A stretch of 64,000 nucleotides of DNA from Sanderia malayensis (taxonomy: Eukaryota; Cnidaria; Scyphozoa; Semaeostomeae; Pelagiidae): NCBI GenBank assembly GCA_013076295.1, contig RQOL01000361.1, forward strand, positions 186,001-250,000, written 5' to 3'. Shown here one piece after another: positions 62,242 to 64,000 of this stretch. The notes beneath the pieces were generated by a model. The model worked only from the letters and a program-made list of their open reading frames with translations. It was not told the origin of the DNA and did not search any database. Each line of letters opens with the position of its first letter. Within the stretch, counting starts at the first letter, position 1. A program made the position numbers and the translations under genes.

Positions 62242-62423
62242 AATGGACCTAGAACAACATTGGAATGGAATCAGACCTCGGGGTTTCAATGGCGGAAAGG
62301 ATGGAAATATGAGGATCAGAATCATTTCAAATAAAATCATGGGAGAAAACATGGACCCAGAACAACCTTGGAATGGAAGTTGGATCGGGGATTCCATGGA
62401 CCATGCTGTGGTCCATGGAATAT
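62242..62423 (+). repeat. Imperfect direct repeat plus CCATGGACC palindrome
   Basis: ATGGACCTAGAACAACATTGGAATGGA recurs about 110 bases later as ATGGACCCAGAACAACCTTGGAATGGA. It is followed by the palindrome TTCCATGGACCATGCTGTGGTCCATGGAA. It lies directly upstream of repeat R2 copy 2. Confidence 0.75.
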
Positions 62424-62426
62424 ACT

Positions 62427-63115
62427 AATCTATGTCGACACGTGACCTGCGGGCACTCAACAATAGGCCTCTGTTTCTTGAACAATTGACGTTCGACCAA
62501 ACAATGGGATCAAAGGAGCGGGGCTGTGAACATATTGGCTTTTTTGTTGGATGCGAATAAGGGTGCAAATTAGTATAGAAATGATTGTTGCATTGCGCTG
62601 ATGATTCTCTACTATTTGGCTAATTTCTACTCCAAGCGGTTTGGGAGTTATGGCCCATTTTGTGTTCCGACTTTCTTGAAAGTTCCGCGGACCAAGTTAA
62701 TGAGATGCAAAACGAGCCTGGAAAAACACCTGTTTAAAGGTTTGTTTAAACAACGGGCCGCAAGTTGCTCGGGTTTAAGCATGAATACATGTCGGAAATC
62801 AATTGTAAAGACATGTCAATTGTTGTCAGGACCTGCGGAGACAATGTGTGGACAAGTTTTTGGGTGAAAATAGCGCGAGTTTTGTTTTGTTTCACCTGAC
62901 GTTTTTTCTGTTGATCCAAGGGCCTAACAAAAACACGATGAGAATTTGGATTATCTTGGGTCGTTCTGGGACAATTTTGTCCATTGAAACTTTCGAAAAC
63001 TGTTTATTTACACGAGAACTAAAGTTATCTGGGGTTGTTTTTTTTGTTTTGTTGATTTTCTTCTGTTTTTGGACAGTTTTAGCCAAGTTTGGGTTTGACT
63101 GGAAAACTCGAATTT
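62427..63115 (+). repeat. Dispersed repeat R2, copy 2 (about 690 bp)
   Basis: Begins ACTAATCTATGTCGACACGT and matches 48290-48985 along its length in the same orientation, with scattered substitutions. The two copies flank the 48.9-62.4 kb cluster of nested transposable elements. Confidence 0.75.
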
Positions 63116-64000
63116 TTAAAGGGCTACTCCCACCATATTTTTTTATTCCATTTCTGGGTAGTTTTTGGCGTAAAAACAAGTACTGCAGTTTTTAAATTTT
63201 TAAATTCGCTCATTAACACCCTTTTTTACGCCTCCAAACATGCACATTCCAGAAAAAAGTCGGGCAAAAAGAAAACTGGGGCGAGGCCGGTGTGACGCAG
63301 ATGCCGGAACGCAGAAAATTTACTTTATTGTGTTCAGTACCAAAGCTCGCACGAAAACGTTTATTTGTGAGCTCTTATCTACGCATTTATAAGATTTAAA
63401 CCAAATCGGGTCAGTCAAAAATTTGCAAAATCGCTAGGCCGAGCAGGTCCTGGCACGGGTAAAGTAGAATAATGCTATTTTGGACTAATAATGAATGCAA
63501 ATAACCTCATTTGTTTTATCTGGTGTGTATTTGAAGCAGCAGCTCATATTTTGGTAATATTTCAAGTGTAGTTATGGTCATAACTGTGTGGAAAAATTCG
63601 AAAATCCCTTCCAGGAGTGTAAACATTAATGCCCAGAGATCGAAGATTTCACAAGTTCAATGTGAATTCGAAGAAAAACTTTCCAGCACAATGTTGGGCT
63701 TCATACTGGTGTGCTGGTTTTGGTTATATTGTCTGACTTTGTCAACAATATACACCTTTACTTTGCCTTAGGTTTCAATGTAATCACCAAGATATATATA
63801 TAATTTATAACAAGAACTCCATGGATATGTCAGCCAAACAATTTCAATTTGAGCAACTTTTTAACAGCGCATATCACTTTAGCATTTCAATATCTTTGAC
63901 AAAAACCCAAGTAGTAAATACAAAAATAATCCATAATTATCTTGCTAAAACCAAGCACACGGCAAAACTTGATAAAATAGAGTATAGAACTGATGGAAAC
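63116..64000. other. Noncoding to the window end, nothing recognised
   Basis: AT-rich sequence with short ORFs only and no repeat shared with the rest of the window. Confidence 0.4.

Overview
This is a piece of a repeat-rich animal nuclear genome assembly. Two spliced metazoan housekeeping genes are readable on the + strand, introns have GT/AG borders, and MITEs, tRNA-derived SINEs, Penelope, Ty3/gypsy and an Academ-like DNA transposon are present. Together these suggest a marine invertebrate, possibly a cnidarian; the species cannot be read from the sequence. A 100-N gap (26570-26669) and several one-base frameshifts in otherwise conserved exons point to a scaffolded, imperfectly polished assembly.

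Layout. 0-4.6 kb: a minus-strand multi-exon gene for a very charged protein I do not recognise, running off the left edge. 3.7-6.7 kb: three different MITEs. 6.8-8.2 kb: a complete GET1/WRB gene (receptor for tail-anchored protein insertion). 8.9-16.2 kb: a ten-exon macoilin gene, its introns carrying minisatellites and two copies of a fourth MITE. 16.2-25 kb: noncoding, with an 18-bp minisatellite and two large satellite arrays of about 140-153-bp monomers arranged as an inverted repeat. 25.9-26.6 kb: a Cys-rich plus Myb/SANT-like protein cut by the gap.

26.7-34.5 kb: single-exon-like, low-complexity, polyAsp/polyAsn-rich + strand ORFs of unknown, virus-like character around a decayed AT-rich centre. 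34.6-35.3 kb: a compact RNA locus holding a tRNA-Met(CAU), five regular 64-66-nt hairpins in two sequence families, and a minus-strand class II tRNA-like gene whose 3' end directly abuts one hairpin. 35.6-47.7 kb: an endogenous Polinton/Maverick (adintovirus-like) gene block, all on the minus strand. It holds an adenain-like protease, a hexon-like major capsid protein, probable minor capsid and core proteins, an integrase, coiled-coil proteins and a Bcl-2-like protein. No protein-primed polymerase or packaging ATPase is visible in the window. Several genes carry single in-frame stops, all compatible with C-to-T change.

48-63 kb: nested transposable elements: two copies of an unknown dispersed repeat, a broken Academ-like element with an XPG/PIN-type nuclease, a Penelope-like remnant with a hammerhead-like core, a damaged Ty3/gypsy retrotransposon, and a tRNA-derived SINE. 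The tRNA-plus-hairpin locus beside the viral block is the most interesting part of the window: its layout resembles tRNA-microRNA transcription units known from a gammaherpesvirus.
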